Shown: positions 8,953 through 18,495, counted from the stretch's first letter. The stretch: DNA of 64,000 nucleotides from Micromonospora parathelypteridis (GCF_014201145.1 NZ_JACHDP010000001.1:4216001-4280000); one strand, 5' to 3'. A program made the numbers and translations. Notes: generated by a model not told the origin, from the sequence alone.

Positions 8953-9041
8953 GCCGGTTCGGCATGGGACCCCGCGAGATGACCATGCCGGCCAGTCTGT
9001 GTATAGTTTCCCAGGTGCCCGGGCGACCGGGACGACAGCAA

Positions 9042-9114
9042 GGGGCCGTGGCGCAGCTGGTAGCGCACCACACTGGCAGTGTGGGGGTCAGGGGTTCGAG
9101 TCCCCTCGGCTCCA
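9042..9114 (+). tRNA. tRNA-Ala (anticodon GGC)
   Basis: A 73-nt cloverleaf. The acceptor strand GGGGCCG pairs with CGGCTCC (one G-U), the D-stem is GCGC/GCGC, the anticodon stem CCACA/TGTGG encloses loop CTGGCAG with anticodon GGC, and the T-arm is AGGGG-TTCGAGT-CCCCT. The discriminator is A and CCA is not encoded. This isoacceptor reads GCC/GCU, the main Ala codons in this GC-rich DNA. Confidence 0.96.
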
Positions 9115-9131
9115 CCCTTGTGAACGCATGT

Positions 9132-9167
9132 CAGCGGCCCGGTTGATGATTATCAACCGGGCCGCTG
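9132..9167 (+). terminator. Terminator after tRNA-Ala
   Basis: A perfect 16-bp stem (CAGCGGCCCGGTTGAT with 9152-9167) and a 4-nt GATT loop lie 18 nt after the tRNA. Confidence 0.88.
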
Positions 9168-9256
9168 TCTGTCGTCCGGATCGGTGCGTGAGCGGTCGGA
9201 GGGGCGGTCAGCCTTGGCCCGGCGGCGTGCGAATGCCAACGCGATCTTGAACAAAA

Positions 9257-9287
9257 AACGCCCCGACCGGGACCCGGTCGGGGCGTT
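9257..9287 (-). terminator. Rho-independent terminator of the L36 gene
   Basis: On the minus strand a perfect 14-bp stem (AACGCCCCGACCGG type) with a 3-nt loop runs directly into TTTTTTGTTC. This is the only textbook T-run terminator noticed in the window and it ends the rpmJ transcript. Confidence 0.92.
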
Positions 9288-9315
9288 CGATGCTGTATGT
9301 CCGGTAAGGGCGTGA

Positions 9316-9438
9316 TCAGCCCTGGCGGCTCTTCCACTGCGGGTTGGCGCGGTTCACCACGACCACCCGGCCACGACGGCGGACCACCACCGAACCCGGC
9401 TTCTGCTTGAGCGCACGCAACGAGCTACGTACCTTCAT
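9316..9438 (-). CDS. 50S ribosomal protein L36, zinc-free type
   Basis: 40 aa: [16 protein letters not shown], then [10 protein letters not shown] and a KSRQG ending. It lacks all zinc-ligand Cys residues, so it is the C-minus (YkgO/RpmJ2-type) paralogue that can replace zinc-binding L36 in the large subunit. Such paralogues are often repressed by Zur under zinc sufficiency. I see no obvious Zur-box palindrome in the 120 bp upstream. AGGAGG lies 7 nt before the ATG. Confidence 0.93.
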   Translation of the reverse strand: MKVRSSLRALKQKPGSVVVRRRGRVVVVNRANPQWKSRQG

Positions 9439-9561
9439 GTCTGCCTCCTCGGTTCTCGCGGTTCCGAGTATCGAAACGCCGCAGCCACCCGCCGGATTCC
9501 CGCCGACCGCCGTCGAACCTTTGCCGCCCGCGGGCCGTACCAGTGGGCGGAGGTCGCCCTC

Positions 9562-10473
9562 ATGTCCGTTCACCGGTTCCTCGCCACGGTGCTGGTCGCT
9601 GCCGCGACCGTGCCCCTGGCCGCCACGCCCGCCGCCGCGCACGGCGCTCCGACCGACCCGATCAGCCGGGCGGCGGCCTGTGGGCCCCAGGGCCGGCACG
9701 CGGCCACCGCTGCCTGCCGGGCCGCTGTCCAGGCGGGCGCTGCCGTCCGCGAGTGGGACAACGTCCGGGTCGCCGCGATCGACGGCCGGGACCGGGAGCG
9801 GATCCCGGACGGGGAGCTGTGCAGCGGCGGGTTGTCCGCGTACCGGGGTCTGGATCTGCCCCGGACGGACTGGCCGGCCACCGAGTTGACCACGGGCGCG
9901 AAGTTCACCTTCCGGTACCGGACCACCATTGAGCACCGGGGCACCTTCCGGCTCTACGCCACCAAGCCCGACTACGACCCTCGTGCGCCGCTGACCTGGG
10001 CGGACCTGGAGTCACGTCCGTTCTTGACGATGACCGACCCGCCGGTGCGGGCCGGGGCGTACCAGTTGCCGGGTCGACTGCCGGCGGGCCGTGCGGGCCG
10101 GCACCTCATCTACACGATCTGGCAGAACTCCAACACCCCGGACACCTACTACTCCTGCTCGGACGTGGTGTTCCGCCCCGCACGAGGCACCCAGCAGCCG
10201 AAGAGCGCGACGAAGAGCGCGGCGGCTGTTCCGCGTACCTCCGCGGGGCCGGCCGCAACCGACCCGGCGGTGGCGGCGGCGGCCGACCCGGGCGTGCCGG
10301 TGGCGTCGGTGACCGACCTCGGCGCCCGGTGGCCGGTGCTGGCCGGCGCCGCCACCGTGCTGGTCCTGGCGCTGCTGATCGGCGCGGGACGGCGGCGACG
10401 CAACGCCGCCGCTCCGGTCGGCCGGCAGTGCGAGGTACGCAACCACCGCGCCGGGCGCCGCCGGATCTGGTGA
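9562..10473 (+). CDS. Membrane-anchored AA10 lytic polysaccharide monooxygenase
   Basis: 303 aa. A signal peptide ends ...ATPAAA so that the mature protein begins with His27, the N-terminal ligand of the copper histidine brace. The second brace His lies in [27 protein letters not shown] and [11 protein letters not shown] are AA10 (chitin-binding domain 3) motifs; the residue usually given as the axial Phe appears to be Tyr here. After the catalytic domain come an Ala/Pro/Thr linker, one membrane span ([20 protein letters not shown]) and a basic tail, so the enzyme is held at the cell surface. Chitin or cellulose is the likely substrate. Confidence 0.88.
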   Translation: MSVHRFLATVLVAAATVPLAATPAAAHGAPTDPISRAAACGPQGRHAATAACRAAVQAGAAVREWDNVRVAAIDGRDRERIPDGELCSGGLSAYRGLDLPRTDWPATELTTGAKFTFRYRTTIEHRGTFRLYATKPDYDPRAPLTWADLESRPFLTMTDPPVRAGAYQLPGRLPAGRAGRHLIYTIWQNSNTPDTYYSCSDVVFRPARGTQQPKSATKSAAAVPRTSAGPAATDPAVAAAADPGVPVASVTDLGARWPVLAGAATVLVLALLIGAGRRRRNAAAPVGRQCEVRNHRAGRRRIW

Positions 10474-10492
10474 CCCGGCGGCCCGACGTGGC

Positions 10493-11488
10493 TCAGGACA
10501 GGAGGCCGTCGATCTCGGCGAGCTCCTCGGCGGTGAAGTCGAGGTTGTCGAGCGCCGCGATGTTCGTCTCCAACTGCTCGACGCTGCTGGCCCCGATGAT
10601 CAGGCTGGTCATCCGCGGGTCGCGCAGCGCCCAGGCCAGCGCGAGCTGGGCGAGGGACTGGCCGCGCCGCTCGGCGACCGCGCCGAGCCCTCGGATGGTG
10701 GCCATCTTCTCCTCGCTGAGGTCGCTCTCGTTGAGGAAGACACTGGTGCGCACCCGCGAGTCCGCCGGAATGCCACCCAGGTAGCGGTCGGTCAGCAGGC
10801 CCTGGGCCAGCGGGCTGTACGCGATGCAGCCCGCGCCGACCTGCTCCAGCGTGTCGAGCAGGCCGTCGGACTCGGTCCAGCGGTTGAGCATCGAGTACGA
10901 CGGCTGGTTGATCAGCAGCGGCGTACCCAGTTCGCCGAGGATCGCGGCGGCCCGCGCGGTCTGCTCGGAGTTGTAGTTCGAGATGCCCACGTAGAGCGCC
11001 TTGCCGGAGCGGACGATCGCGTCGAGCGCGCCCATCGTCTCCTCCAGCGGAGTGTCCGGGTCGAACCGGTGCGAGTAGAAGACGTCGACGTAGTCGAGCC
11101 CCATCCGCCCCAGCGACTGGTCCAGCGACGAGATCAGGTTCTTGCGCGAGCCCCACTCGCCGTACGGGCCGGGCCACATGAGGTAACCGGCCTTGCTGGA
11201 GATGATCAGCTCGTCCCGGTAGGGCTTCAGGTCGGTGGCGAGCAGCCGGCCGAAGTTCTCCTCCGCCGCGCCGGGCGGCGGCCCGTAGTTGTTGGCCAGG
11301 TCGAAGTGGGTGACACCCAGGTCGAAGGCGCGTCGGACGGTGTCGCGCTGCCGTTCGAACGGGCGGTCCGGGCCGAAGTTGTGCCACAGGCCGAGCGAGA
11401 CGGCGGGCAGCCGCAGGCCACTGCGTCCGCTGCGCCGGTAGGTCATGGTGTCGTAGCGGTCATCCGCAGCGAGGTAGGTCACGATCAT
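10493..11488 (-). CDS. Aldo/keto reductase, YghZ/MgrA (AKR14) type
   Basis: 331 aa (beta/alpha)8 NADPH-dependent oxidoreductase. The catalytic tetrad is visible as Asp and Tyr in FDLANNYGPP, Lys in IISSKAGYLM and His in VFYSHRFDP. The N-terminal RYDTMTYRRSGRSGLRLPAVSLGLWHNFG block matches E. coli YghZ (L-glyceraldehyde-3-phosphate reductase), including the extension before MTYR, which supports ATG 11488. It is divergent from a second aldo/keto reductase gene 70 bp away. Confidence 0.88.
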   Translation of the reverse strand: MIVTYLAADDRYDTMTYRRSGRSGLRLPAVSLGLWHNFGPDRPFERQRDTVRRAFDLGVTHFDLANNYGPPPGAAEENFGRLLATDLKPYRDELIISSKAGYLMWPGPYGEWGSRKNLISSLDQSLGRMGLDYVDVFYSHRFDPDTPLEETMGALDAIVRSGKALYVGISNYNSEQTARAAAILGELGTPLLINQPSYSMLNRWTESDGLLDTLEQVGAGCIAYSPLAQGLLTDRYLGGIPADSRVRTSVFLNESDLSEEKMATIRGLGAVAERRGQSLAQLALAWALRDPRMTSLIIGASSVEQLETNIAALDNLDFTAEELAEIDGLLS

Positions 11489-11558
11489 GAGCCTAGCTCC
11501 GGCCCGTGGTGCTGCGGATCAGGCGTGTGAACCCGGACAGCGGGGTAGTTTCGACGCC

Positions 11559-12539
11559 ATGCGGTTCATCGCGCTCGACACGCCCAAACCGTTATCCAAG
11601 ATCGGGTTGGGCACCTGGCAGTTCGGCTCCCGCGAGTGGGGTTACGGCCCGGACTTCGAGCAGCGGGCGGCGCAGATCGTCCGGCGGGCCGTCGAGTTGG
11701 GCGTGACCGTCTTCGACACCGCGGAGATCTACGCCTTCGGGCGCAGCGAACGGATCCTCGGAGCGGCGCTCGGCGACGACCGGCCCAAGGTGGTCGTCGC
11801 CACCAAGATCCTGCCGATCCTGCCGGTGGCCGCGGTGGTGCAGCAGCGGGCGGTCGCCTCGGCGGCCCGGCTCGGCGTCACCAGCATCGACCTGTACCAG
11901 GTGCACCAGCCCAACCCGCTCGTCGCCGACCACACCACCATGCGCGGCATGCGGGCGCTGCAGGACGTGGGGCTGGTCGGCGAGGTCGGGGTGAGCAACT
12001 ACGGGCTGCGCCGTTGGCAGGTCGCCGAGGCGGCGCTCGGCCGCCGGGTGCTCAGCAACCAGGTCCGCTACAGCATGGTGGACCGCGGTCCCGAACAGGA
12101 CCTGCTGCCGTACGCCCGGCAGGCCGGGCGCGTCGTCATCGCGTACAGCCCGTTGGCGCAGGGCTTCCTCTCCGGCCGCTACGACGCGAAGAACCCGCCG
12201 ACCGGCGCGGTCCGGCGAGCCAACCCGTACTTCCTGCCGGAGAACCTGGAACGCGGCGCGAACCTGATCGAGACGCTGCGCCAGGTCGCCGACGCGCACG
12301 ACGCGACCCCCAGCCAGATCGCGCTCGCCCACCTGCTGCGCCACCCGAACGTGCTGGCCATCCCCGGCGCGTCCGGAGTGGAGCAGATGGAACGCAACGC
12401 GGCCGCCGCGGACATCGACCTCGCCGACGACGAGTACGCGGCGCTGGCCGAGGCCGCCAGACGCTTCCGCCCGGTCACCGGACTCGCCGCGATGCCCCAA
12501 ATGCTGCGTGCCCGGTTCGCCGGCCCGACGGGAAAGTGA
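11559..12539 (+). CDS. Aldo/keto reductase
   Basis: 326 aa from ATG 11559. Family motifs: LGTWQFGSREWGYG, FDTAEIYAFGRSE (Asp and Tyr), VVATKI (Lys), IDLYQVHQPN (His), GVSNY, and YSPLAQGFLSGRY in the cofactor region. The substrate cannot be deduced. Sequence identity with the divergent neighbour is low, so they are not recent duplicates. The hemerythrin-like gene starts within its stop codon. Confidence 0.85.
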   Translation: MRFIALDTPKPLSKIGLGTWQFGSREWGYGPDFEQRAAQIVRRAVELGVTVFDTAEIYAFGRSERILGAALGDDRPKVVVATKILPILPVAAVVQQRAVASAARLGVTSIDLYQVHQPNPLVADHTTMRGMRALQDVGLVGEVGVSNYGLRRWQVAEAALGRRVLSNQVRYSMVDRGPEQDLLPYARQAGRVVIAYSPLAQGFLSGRYDAKNPPTGAVRRANPYFLPENLERGANLIETLRQVADAHDATPSQIALAHLLRHPNVLAIPGASGVEQMERNAAAADIDLADDEYAALAEAARRFRPVTGLAAMPQMLRARFAGPTGK

Positions 12540-13042
12540 GCACAGTGGACGACATCACCGCACTGATCCTGGACGACCACGCCGCCTTCCGGCGCGGCTT
12601 CGCCCGCCTCGACGACGCCCGCGACGAGCAGGAGATGCTCGCCATCTGGGACGCGCTCGCCCTGCACCTGGACATCCACGCCGAGGCGGAGGAGGCGATC
12701 CTCTATCCGCACCTGGTCAAGCACGGCGACGACGGTGAGGACGAGACCGCCGACGCGATCGGTGACCACAACAAGATCCGGGACGCCATCGCCGAGGCGA
12801 AGTTGCACCCGGTCGGTTCGGACGAGTGGTGGGCGGCGGTCGGCACGGCCCGTCGGGAGAACAGCGAACACCTGGCCGAGGAGGAGGACGAGGCGCTGCC
12901 GGACTTCCGCCGGCACGCCAGCACCGAACTCCGCGCCGAGCTCGGCCAACGCTGGCTGACGTTCTACGGCGAGCACAAGAACGGCCGCAACCTTCCGTTC
13001 CGCGACAAGGACCCACAGCAGTACGTCGCCGACCACCGCTGA
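12536..13042 (+). CDS. Hemerythrin HHE domain protein
   Basis: 168 aa from GTG 12536, which overlaps the upstream TGA (GTGA); GTG 12545 is an equally possible start with a better-spaced GGAAAG. The four-helix diiron pattern is visible: DDHAAFRRGFARLD, LHLDIHAEAEEAILYP (H...HxxxE), DHNKIRDAI and ENSEHLAEEEDEALPDF. Such proteins bind oxygen or sense redox state. Coupling to the aldo/keto reductase suggests a shared oxidative-stress or detoxification role, which is inference. Confidence 0.85.
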   Translation: MSTVDDITALILDDHAAFRRGFARLDDARDEQEMLAIWDALALHLDIHAEAEEAILYPHLVKHGDDGEDETADAIGDHNKIRDAIAEAKLHPVGSDEWWAAVGTARRENSEHLAEEEDEALPDFRRHASTELRAELGQRWLTFYGEHKNGRNLPFRDKDPQQYVADHR

Positions 13043-13097
13043 GATCTCCCCGGCACGGGGGAGTCGCCCAGGCCCGTCTCGGCAGCAGAATGGCGAA

Positions 13098-14342
13098 GTG
13101 ACCTTCCGAGCGGCGCTGGCCCCGCTCGTCGCCGGCACCACCTGGCGGCGCGGCGTGTTCCTACTGCTGGGCGGAGTGCTGGCGCTGCCGTACGGGCTGC
13201 TCGTGGTGACCTTCGCCCAACTGTTCGCCGACTCGGCGATCCCCCGCGCACTGGTGTACGCCCTGCTCGTGATCGCGGCGCTGATCGCCGGGGTGCCGCT
13301 GCTGCTGGACGGCAGCCGGGCGTTGGAGATCGCCGCCGTACGGGCGTTGCTCGGGGTCGACCTGCCCGAGCCGGCACTCGGGCACCGCGGCGACCGGGAA
13401 ACCCGGCTGCGCAGCGCACTCTGGATCGCCACGCACCTCATCGTCGGCGCTCTGGTGATGGTCGCGCTGTTCAGCGCCTTGCCGATGGCGCTGGCCTTCA
13501 TCGGTCAGCAGTTCGGCATCGGTGTCGAGCTGACCAGCCGGGAACGGTTCGGGCCGCTCGACGGGCGGGACAGCGGCTTGCTGACCCTGACCGGGGTGGC
13601 TCTGCTGGTCGGCCTCGGCTACGCCGTCGCGGGGCTCGGCGCGCTCGCCGGATCCATGGCGCCGGTGCTGCTCGGTCCCGCTCAGGCGGAACGGATCGCC
13701 GCGCTGGAGGCGCGGGCCACCCGACTCGCCGAACGCAACCGACTGGCCCGGGAGCTGCACGACTCGATCGGCCACGCGCTGACCGTGGCCACCCTTCAGG
13801 CCGGGGCCGCCCGCGAGGTCCTCGACACAGACCCGGAGTTCGTCCGACGGGCGCTCACCGCCATCGAGGAGACCGGACGGACCGCGATGGACGAGCTGGA
13901 TCACGTGCTCGGGCTGCTCCGGGACACCGGCAGCTCCCGGCCAGCCGTGGCGCCGCAGCGTACGCTCGCCGACCTGGACCGGCTCGTCCGCGACGCCCAC
14001 GCGGCCGGGCTGACGGTGCACGCACAGCGCGCCGGCGACCCGGCGCGGGTGCCCGCCGTGGTCTCCCGGGAGGGCTACCGGATCGTCCAGGAAGGCCTGA
14101 CCAACGCCGCCCGGTACGGCCACGGGCCGGTCACGCTGCGGCTGGAACTGCATCCCGACGCAATGGAGTTGGAGCTGGTCAACGCGGTGGGGCGTTCGGA
14201 ACGCGCGGAGCTGGGCCGGGGCGGCCGGGGCCTGGACGGTATGCGCGAGCGGGTCCTGCTGCTCGGTGGCCGGCTCACCGTGGGACCGGACGGTGACCGT
14301 TGGCTGATCCGGGCCCGCCTGCCGTACGAGGAGACGACATGA
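13098..14342 (+). CDS. Two-component sensor histidine kinase, NarL/HisKA_3 type
   Basis: 414 aa from GTG 13098. Four or five membrane segments span residues 1-200. The dimerisation/phosphoacceptor helix carries His221 in RELHDSIGHALTVATLQAGAARE, and an HATPase region contains EGLTNAARYG (N box) and GRGGRGLDGMRERV (G box). The response regulator gene overlaps its stop codon (ATGA), so the two are translationally coupled partners. No extracellular sensor domain is obvious, which suggests membrane-perturbation sensing. Confidence 0.92.
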   Translation: MTFRAALAPLVAGTTWRRGVFLLLGGVLALPYGLLVVTFAQLFADSAIPRALVYALLVIAALIAGVPLLLDGSRALEIAAVRALLGVDLPEPALGHRGDRETRLRSALWIATHLIVGALVMVALFSALPMALAFIGQQFGIGVELTSRERFGPLDGRDSGLLTLTGVALLVGLGYAVAGLGALAGSMAPVLLGPAQAERIAALEARATRLAERNRLARELHDSIGHALTVATLQAGAAREVLDTDPEFVRRALTAIEETGRTAMDELDHVLGLLRDTGSSRPAVAPQRTLADLDRLVRDAHAAGLTVHAQRAGDPARVPAVVSREGYRIVQEGLTNAARYGHGPVTLRLELHPDAMELELVNAVGRSERAELGRGGRGLDGMRERVLLLGGRLTVGPDGDRWLIRARLPYEETT

Positions 14343-14989
14343 CCACGGGCGTGCTGATCGTCGACGACGACGAGCTGATCCGGGTCGGGCTGCGGGCAAT
14401 CATCGACGCCCAACCCGACCTGCGGGTGCTCGCCGAGGCCGCCGACGGTGCCGAGGTGCCGCCGCTGGTCGCCCGGCATCGGCCGGACGTGGTGCTGATG
14501 GACGTGCGAATGCCCGGCATCGACGGCATCCAGGCGACCCGGCATCTGTTGGCCACCTCGGCCACCCCACCCCGGGTGCTGGTGGTCACCACGTTCGCCA
14601 ACGACGAGTACGTCTACGAGGCGCTCCGCGCCGGAGCCTCCGGTTTCCTGCTCAAACGGGCCCGGCCCGCCGAGGTGGTGGAGGCCGTCCGGGTGGTGGC
14701 GGCGGGGGAGTCGCTGCTTTTCCCGGCGGCGATCCGCCAGCTCGTCGGGGCGTACGGGCCGGCCGGCGGCGACCGGTTGTGTGCCGCCCGGCTCACCGAA
14801 CGGGAGGCCGAGGTGCTGCGGTTGATGACCACCGGGCGGTCCAACCCGGAGATCGCCGCCCACCTGGTCGTCGGAGTGGAGACCGTCAAGACGCACGTCG
14901 GCAACGTGCTGGCCAAGCTGGGCGTCCGCGACCGTACCCAGGCGGTCATCGCCGCCTACGAGTCCGGGTTCGTCACCCCGTCCGGCTGA
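14339..14989 (+). CDS. Response regulator, NarL/LuxR type
   Basis: 216 aa from ATG 14339. Receiver domain with acidic pair VDDDEL near residues 8-12, phosphoacceptor Asp55 (VLMDVRMPG), Thr in VVTTF and Lys in FLLKRA. A linker leads to a LuxR-type HTH (LTEREAEVLRLMTTGRSNPEIAAHLVVGVETVKTHVGNVLAKLGVRDRTQAV). It is encoded with its kinase by ATGA overlap. Targets are unknown; there is no adjacent transporter operon. Confidence 0.93.
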   Translation: MTTGVLIVDDDELIRVGLRAIIDAQPDLRVLAEAADGAEVPPLVARHRPDVVLMDVRMPGIDGIQATRHLLATSATPPRVLVVTTFANDEYVYEALRAGASGFLLKRARPAEVVEAVRVVAAGESLLFPAAIRQLVGAYGPAGGDRLCAARLTEREAEVLRLMTTGRSNPEIAAHLVVGVETVKTHVGNVLAKLGVRDRTQAVIAAYESGFVTPSG

Positions 14990-15059
14990 GCGGTCCCTAC
15001 CCTCTTGTCGTTTTCGGTTGCTTGGGGGCCTCTTTCAAACGTGAGCTAGCGTGGGGCGG

Positions 15060-16511
15060 GTGACTGCGCCTACCCCGGTAATCCCGGTTCCACCGGCCGA
15101 CCTGCCCGGCACGCTCGGCGCGCTTCGGGCGGCCGGTCACCAATACCGCACCGTCAAGCAGGAACTCCGCGACAACCTTCTGGCCCGGATGCGCTCCGGT
15201 GAGGCCCGTTTCCCCGGCATCGTCGGCTACGACGACAGCGTGTTGCCCGAGGTCGAGCGGGCACTGCTCGCCGGGCACGACATGGTGCTGCTCGGTGAGC
15301 GCGGCCAGGGCAAGACCCGACTCATCCGCTCGCTCGGTGCGTTGCTCGACGAGTGGACCCCGGTCATCCCCGGTTCGGTGCTCAACGAGCACCCCCTGCA
15401 CCCGCTTACGCCCGCGTCCCGCGCCCAGGTCGCCGAGGCCGGCGACGACCAGCCGGTCGGCTGGCTGCACCGCTCGATGCGCTACGGCGAGAAGCTGGCG
15501 ACCCCGGACACCAGCGTCGGCGACCTGATCGGTGACGTCGACCCGATCCGGATCGCCCAGGGCCGCACCCTCGGCGACCCGGAAACCATCCACTTCGGGT
15601 TGGTACCTCGGACCAACCGGGGCATCTTCGCCGTCAACGAGCTGCCCGACCTGGCCGAGCGGATCCAGGTGGCCCTGCTCAACGTGCTGGAGGAGCGGGA
15701 CATCCAGGTCCGCGGCTACCAGCTGCGGCTTCCACTGGACCTGCTCCTGGTGGCCAGCGCCAACCCGGAGGACTACACCAACCGGGGTCGGATCATCACC
15801 CCGCTCAAGGACCGGTTCGGCGCGGAGATCCGTACCCACTACCCCGTCGACCTGGAGTTGGAGCTGGCGCTGATCCGGCAGGAGGCCGATCTGGTCGCCG
15901 AGGTGCCGGAGCACGTGCTGGAGGTTCTGGCCCGGTTCGCCCGCGCCGTGCGGGAGTCGCCGTCGGTGGACCCGCGCTCCGGTGTCTCCGCCCGGTTCGC
16001 CATCGCCGCGGCGGAGACGGTCGCCGGCGCCGCGCTGCGCCGCGCCGGTCTGCTCGCCGCTTCTCCGACCCCGGAGGGACGCCCCGAGGCTGCGGTGGCG
16101 CGGGTCGGGGACGCGGTGTCGGTGACCAGCACCTTGCGCGGCAAGGTGGAGTTCGAGAGCGGCGAGGAGGGACGGGAGATCGAGGTCCTCGCCCACCTGC
16201 TGCGCACCGCGACCGCCGAGACGTTCCGGGCACACCTGGCCGGGCTGGACCTGTCCGGGTTCACCGCCCTCGTCGAGGAGGGCACGGCGATCGAGACCGG
16301 CGAGCTGGTCGGCGCCGCCGAGCTGCTGCGCCAGGTGGGCACCGTGCCCGGGTTGGCGAAGGTCCTCGATCGGCTCGGCCTGGGTGACGCGCCCACCCCG
16401 GAGGAGGCGGCGGCCGCCGTCGAGTTCGTGCTGGAGGGGTTGCACCTGACCCGGAGGCTCGGCAAGGACGTCACCGACTCGGGGCGCACCGTCTACGGCG
16501 GCCGGGGCTGA
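15060..16511 (+). CDS. AAA+ ATPase, MoxR/Mg-chelatase-like
   Basis: About 483 aa from GTG 15060 (GTG 15051 is also in frame). Walker A GERGQGKT lies at residues 79-86. The arginine-finger and sensor region includes GIFAVNELPDLAERIQVALLNVLEERDIQVRG and LLVASANPEDYTNRGRIITPLKDRF, as in Mg-chelatase ChlI and MoxR ATPases. The next gene, 2 bp downstream, encodes a VWA protein. Such ATPase/VWA pairs act together in metal insertion or protein remodelling. The substrate of this pair is unknown. Confidence 0.88.
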   Translation: MTAPTPVIPVPPADLPGTLGALRAAGHQYRTVKQELRDNLLARMRSGEARFPGIVGYDDSVLPEVERALLAGHDMVLLGERGQGKTRLIRSLGALLDEWTPVIPGSVLNEHPLHPLTPASRAQVAEAGDDQPVGWLHRSMRYGEKLATPDTSVGDLIGDVDPIRIAQGRTLGDPETIHFGLVPRTNRGIFAVNELPDLAERIQVALLNVLEERDIQVRGYQLRLPLDLLLVASANPEDYTNRGRIITPLKDRFGAEIRTHYPVDLELELALIRQEADLVAEVPEHVLEVLARFARAVRESPSVDPRSGVSARFAIAAAETVAGAALRRAGLLAASPTPEGRPEAAVARVGDAVSVTSTLRGKVEFESGEEGREIEVLAHLLRTATAETFRAHLAGLDLSGFTALVEEGTAIETGELVGAAELLRQVGTVPGLAKVLDRLGLGDAPTPEEAAAAVEFVLEGLHLTRRLGKDVTDSGRTVYGGRG

Positions 16512-16513
16512 CG

Positions 16514-18466
16514 GTGGCCGGCAACCGGTTCCGGTACGGGCAGTGGCGTGGCGGGCCCGACCCGCTGGCGCCCCCGTACGACGTGCGCGAGGCGGTGGAC
16601 GCGGTCGGCGCCGAGGTGCTGGCCGGCGGCAGCCTGCGGGAGGCGCTGCGCGACCTGCTGCGTCGTGGCCCGCAGGGGCGGGGTGGGCTGGACGACCTGG
16701 CCGCCCGGGCTCGGCGGCTGCGCCGGGAGGCGCTTCGGCGCGGTGACCTGGACGGCGCGGTGACCAGGGCCCAGGCCCTGCTCGACCAGGCTCTCGCCGC
16801 CGAGCGGGACGAGCTGCGGGGCCGCGATGGCGACGACGCGCGGTTCGCCGAGTCGGTGCTGGACAGCCTGCCCCGCTCGACCGCGCGGGCGGTGGAGGAG
16901 CTGTCCGGCTACCAGTGGGCCAGCGAGGACGCCCGCCGGTCGTACCAGCAGATCCTCGACCAGCTCCGCGACGACGTGCTCGGTCAGCGGTTCGCCGGGC
17001 TGCGCGACGCGGTGCGTGCGTCCGCCGACCCGGCCGCTCAGCAGCGGCTGGCCGAGATGATGAGCGACCTGAACGAGCTGTTGGCCCGGCACGGCCGCGC
17101 CGAGGACACCACCGACGCGTTCGCCGAGTTCATGCGCCGGCACGGCGATTTCTTCCCGGAGCGGCCGGAGACCGTCGACGAACTGATCGACGTACTGGCC
17201 CGCCGGTCGGCGGCCGGTGAGCGGCTGATGAACTCGCTCTCCGACCGGCAGCGCGCCGAGCTGGCCGGTCTGATGCAGCAGTCGCTCGGCGACCGCCTCG
17301 CGGGGGAGTTGTCCGCCCTCGATGCGAACCTGCGGGCCCTTCGCCCGGATCTGCGCTGGGGACGCGGCGAGCGGGTCCGGGGCGAACAGCCGCTGGACTA
17401 CGCCGACGCCGCCGGTGCCCTGGGTGAGATCGGCGAGCTGGACGACCTGTTGGACCAGCTCGACCAGGAACACCCGGGTGCCACGCTGGACGACGTGGAC
17501 GTCGACGCGGTGGCCCGCACGCTGGGCCGGGACGCGGCCGATGACGTTCGTCGGCTGCGCGACCTGGAGCGGGAGCTACGCCGGCAGGGTTGGGTCAGTC
17601 GGGACGCGGACGGGCTCACGCTGAGCCCGAAGGCGCTGCGCCGCCTCGGCGGGACCGCGCTGCGCCGGGTCTTCGCGGAGCTGACCGCCGGGCCGCGCGG
17701 CCAGCACGACCTGCGCTCGGCGGGGGCCGCCGGCGAGGTCAGCGGCGCGTCCAGACCCTGGGAGTACGGCGATGAGCAGCCGTTGGACGTGGTCCGAACG
17801 CTGACCCGAGCGGTCAGCCGGGCCGGGCCGACGGTTCCGGTGCAGCTCGCGGTGGACGACTTCGAGGTGGTGGAGACCGAGAAGCGGGCCTCGGCTGCGG
17901 TGGCGCTCTGCGTCGACCTGTCGTACTCGATGATCTCCCAGGGCCGTTGGGGGCCGATGAAGCAGACCGCCCTGGCGCTGGCGCACCTGATGGAGACGCG
18001 CTTCCCGCAGGACGCCCTGCAGATCGTGGGCTTCGGCCGGGAGGCGATGACGCTCACTCAGCATGAGCTGGCCTCCACGGAGCCGGACATGGAACAGGGC
18101 ACCAACCTCCAGCACGCGCTGCGGTTGGCGGGTCGGCACCTGCGCCGGCACCCGGACGCCGAGCCGGTGGTGTTGGTGGTCACCGACGGGGAGCCGACCG
18201 CCCACCTCGACCCGGACGACGGGGAGGCGCTGTTCCACTGGCCGCCGCTGCCGGAGACGATCGAGGCGACGGTTCGTGAGGTGGACCGGCTGAGCCGATA
18301 CGGCGCCACGATCAACCTGTTCATGCTCGGCGACGACCCGGGTCTACGGCGCTTCGTGGACGCGGTGGCGCGCCGCAGCCGAGGCCGCATGTTCACGCCC
18401 GACACCGACGACCTCGGCGAGTACGTGGTCAGCGACTACCTCCGCTCCCGCCAATCCCGCCGCTAA
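16514..18466 (+). CDS. VWA domain protein paired with the AAA+ ATPase
   Basis: 650 aa from GTG 16514. The N-terminal ~440 residues are Arg/Glu/Leu-rich and helical with no recognised domain. The C-terminal ~200 residues form a von Willebrand A domain with MIDAS motif DLSYS (Asp468, Ser470, Ser472), a conserved Thr in QGTNLQHAL, and VVTDGEPTAH. The 2-bp spacing from the ATPase gene indicates one operon and probably one complex, analogous to MoxR/CoxE-type and Mg-chelatase I/D pairs. Confidence 0.87.
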   Translation: MAGNRFRYGQWRGGPDPLAPPYDVREAVDAVGAEVLAGGSLREALRDLLRRGPQGRGGLDDLAARARRLRREALRRGDLDGAVTRAQALLDQALAAERDELRGRDGDDARFAESVLDSLPRSTARAVEELSGYQWASEDARRSYQQILDQLRDDVLGQRFAGLRDAVRASADPAAQQRLAEMMSDLNELLARHGRAEDTTDAFAEFMRRHGDFFPERPETVDELIDVLARRSAAGERLMNSLSDRQRAELAGLMQQSLGDRLAGELSALDANLRALRPDLRWGRGERVRGEQPLDYADAAGALGEIGELDDLLDQLDQEHPGATLDDVDVDAVARTLGRDAADDVRRLRDLERELRRQGWVSRDADGLTLSPKALRRLGGTALRRVFAELTAGPRGQHDLRSAGAAGEVSGASRPWEYGDEQPLDVVRTLTRAVSRAGPTVPVQLAVDDFEVVETEKRASAAVALCVDLSYSMISQGRWGPMKQTALALAHLMETRFPQDALQIVGFGREAMTLTQHELASTEPDMEQGTNLQHALRLAGRHLRRHPDAEPVVLVVTDGEPTAHLDPDDGEALFHWPPLPETIEATVREVDRLSRYGATINLFMLGDDPGLRRFVDAVARRSRGRMFTPDTDDLGEYVVSDYLRSRQSRR

Positions 18467-18495
18467 TCCTGCGCGAGCGGGGTTGACTGGGAGGC

